Shown piece by piece: positions 43,346 to 43,641 of a stretch of 43,641 bases of DNA. Position 1 is the stretch's first letter, and each line of letters begins with the position of its first letter. Below the pieces are notes generated by a model. It saw only the letters and a program-made list of their open reading frames with translations. It was not told the origin of the DNA and made no database searches. Position numbers and translations under genes: made by a program. This DNA is from an uncultured Bacteroidales bacterium (lineage in GTDB: Bacteria; Bacteroidota; Bacteroidia; Bacteroidales; Bacteroidaceae). The stretch lies in NCBI GenBank assembly GCA_902788275.1, contig CADAJV010000010.1, positions 1 through 43,641 on the forward strand, in the 5' to 3' direction.

Positions 43346-43471
43346 CAGCTTGACGCTATTAGATTACGACTCTGCGCAATAAACGCACAGCTTGGCACGA
43401 TAAAATCACAGTTCGACGCGTTTAAATCACAATTCGCCGCGATAAAAATACGGGAGGACACAATAAAAACA
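43346..43471. repeat. Array iv: six 21-bp degenerate repeats
   Basis: Units start at 43346, 43367, 43388, 43409, 43430 and 43451, making exactly 126 bp. Most share CA(G/A)(C/T)T(T/C)G-x-CGCG or CACG followed by ATAAAA(T/A). A short plus-strand ORF reads through with an AIxxQLxTIKSQF-like 7-residue pattern, but its start and context do not support a gene. Confidence 0.85.
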
Positions 43472-43543
43472 TCGCTCTTTATTTCTCAGACCGGCTTCGC
43501 CGACCACTGACAGAGCCTTCGCGAAGAAATTACCATAAATTTC

Positions 43544-43561
43544 TATTGGTGTCCGGGGAAA
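43544..43561 (-). repeat. 18-bp motif, right copy of the edge inverted repeat
   Basis: Plus-strand TATTGGTGTCCGGGGAAA is the exact reverse complement of 164-181. Between it and array iv (about 43490-43525) are CGGCTTCGCCGAC and ACTGACAGAGCCTTCGCGA, also found around 13870-13955. The last 80 bases of the window show no gene. Confidence 0.8.
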
Positions 43562-43641
43562 AATCTATAAACCTCATAGAAGCCTTTATACATGTGACCT
43601 TCCGAATGTTATAGTATATTAGAGCTTACTTTCTTGCAATT

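Noticed and set aside
43322-43510. 62-aa plus-strand ORF with TIKSQF-like heptads
   Set aside because: It is produced by array iv; no promoter, family or conserved start was seen. It remains possible as a decayed coiled-coil gene.

Overview
The window looks like a chromosomal segment from a Bacteroidales bacterium, most likely Prevotella or a close relative. Several things point there: BspA-type leucine-rich repeats, a fimbrillin-like lipoprotein, giant secreted proteins ending in a YDLQGRxI...PKGxYIVNGKK tail typical of type IX secretion cargo, glutamine synthetase type III, a DUF6057 protein, and promoters of the TTTG / TAnnTTTG type with little Shine-Dalgarno signal. No tRNA, rRNA, CRISPR array or intact transposase was seen.

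Left half (about 0.3-28.1 kb, all minus strand): a surface-protein island. One operon holds a 1631-aa BspA-like LRR protein with a dockerin-like module, followed 12 bp later by a 2803-aa protein with a cohesin-like N-terminus, CARDB and Calx-beta-like domains. A second gene run holds a small membrane protein, a fimbrillin-like lipoprotein, a 47-aa mini-protein, a 3664-aa LamG/GLUG/Fn3 giant and a 252-aa lipoprotein. The two giants share GWNWVS-type modules, and both giants and the lipoprotein share an (A/V)F-x-x-GE-x-RG-like module, suggesting parts of one assembly on the outer surface. Downstream of the second run lies a chimeric gene remnant: the 5' part of the membrane-protein gene fused to the 3' part of an mltG gene. 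It leaves 104-bp direct repeats on both sides of the adhesin cassette.

Middle (28.5-34.6 kb, plus strand): housekeeping genes. These are mltG (peptidoglycan chain terminator), aguB-like N-carbamoylputrescine amidase, glnN with a downstream DUF308 membrane protein, and a histidine-phosphatase. The aguB-like gene is bracketed by a perfect 39-bp inverted repeat that belongs to a dispersed intergenic repeat family. A strong hairpin at 34.65 kb ends this block and the converging one.

Right (34.7-42.9 kb, minus strand): a DUF362 periplasmic protein with a TonB-dependent receptor, and an operon of a GH27 alpha-galactosidase, a beta-propeller lipoprotein with a CxxCH haem motif, and a DUF6057 membrane protein.

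The most unusual non-coding signal is at the two edges. About 570 bp upstream of the alpha-galactosidase gene is built from four families of tandem repeats, each with a unit of exactly 21 bp although the families differ in sequence. A fifth 21-bp array sits beside the stop codon of the 2803-aa gene at the left edge. Both sides carry the same 18-bp motif in mirror orientation. Heptanucleotide repeats (3 x 7 = 21 bp) have also expanded inside coding sequences.
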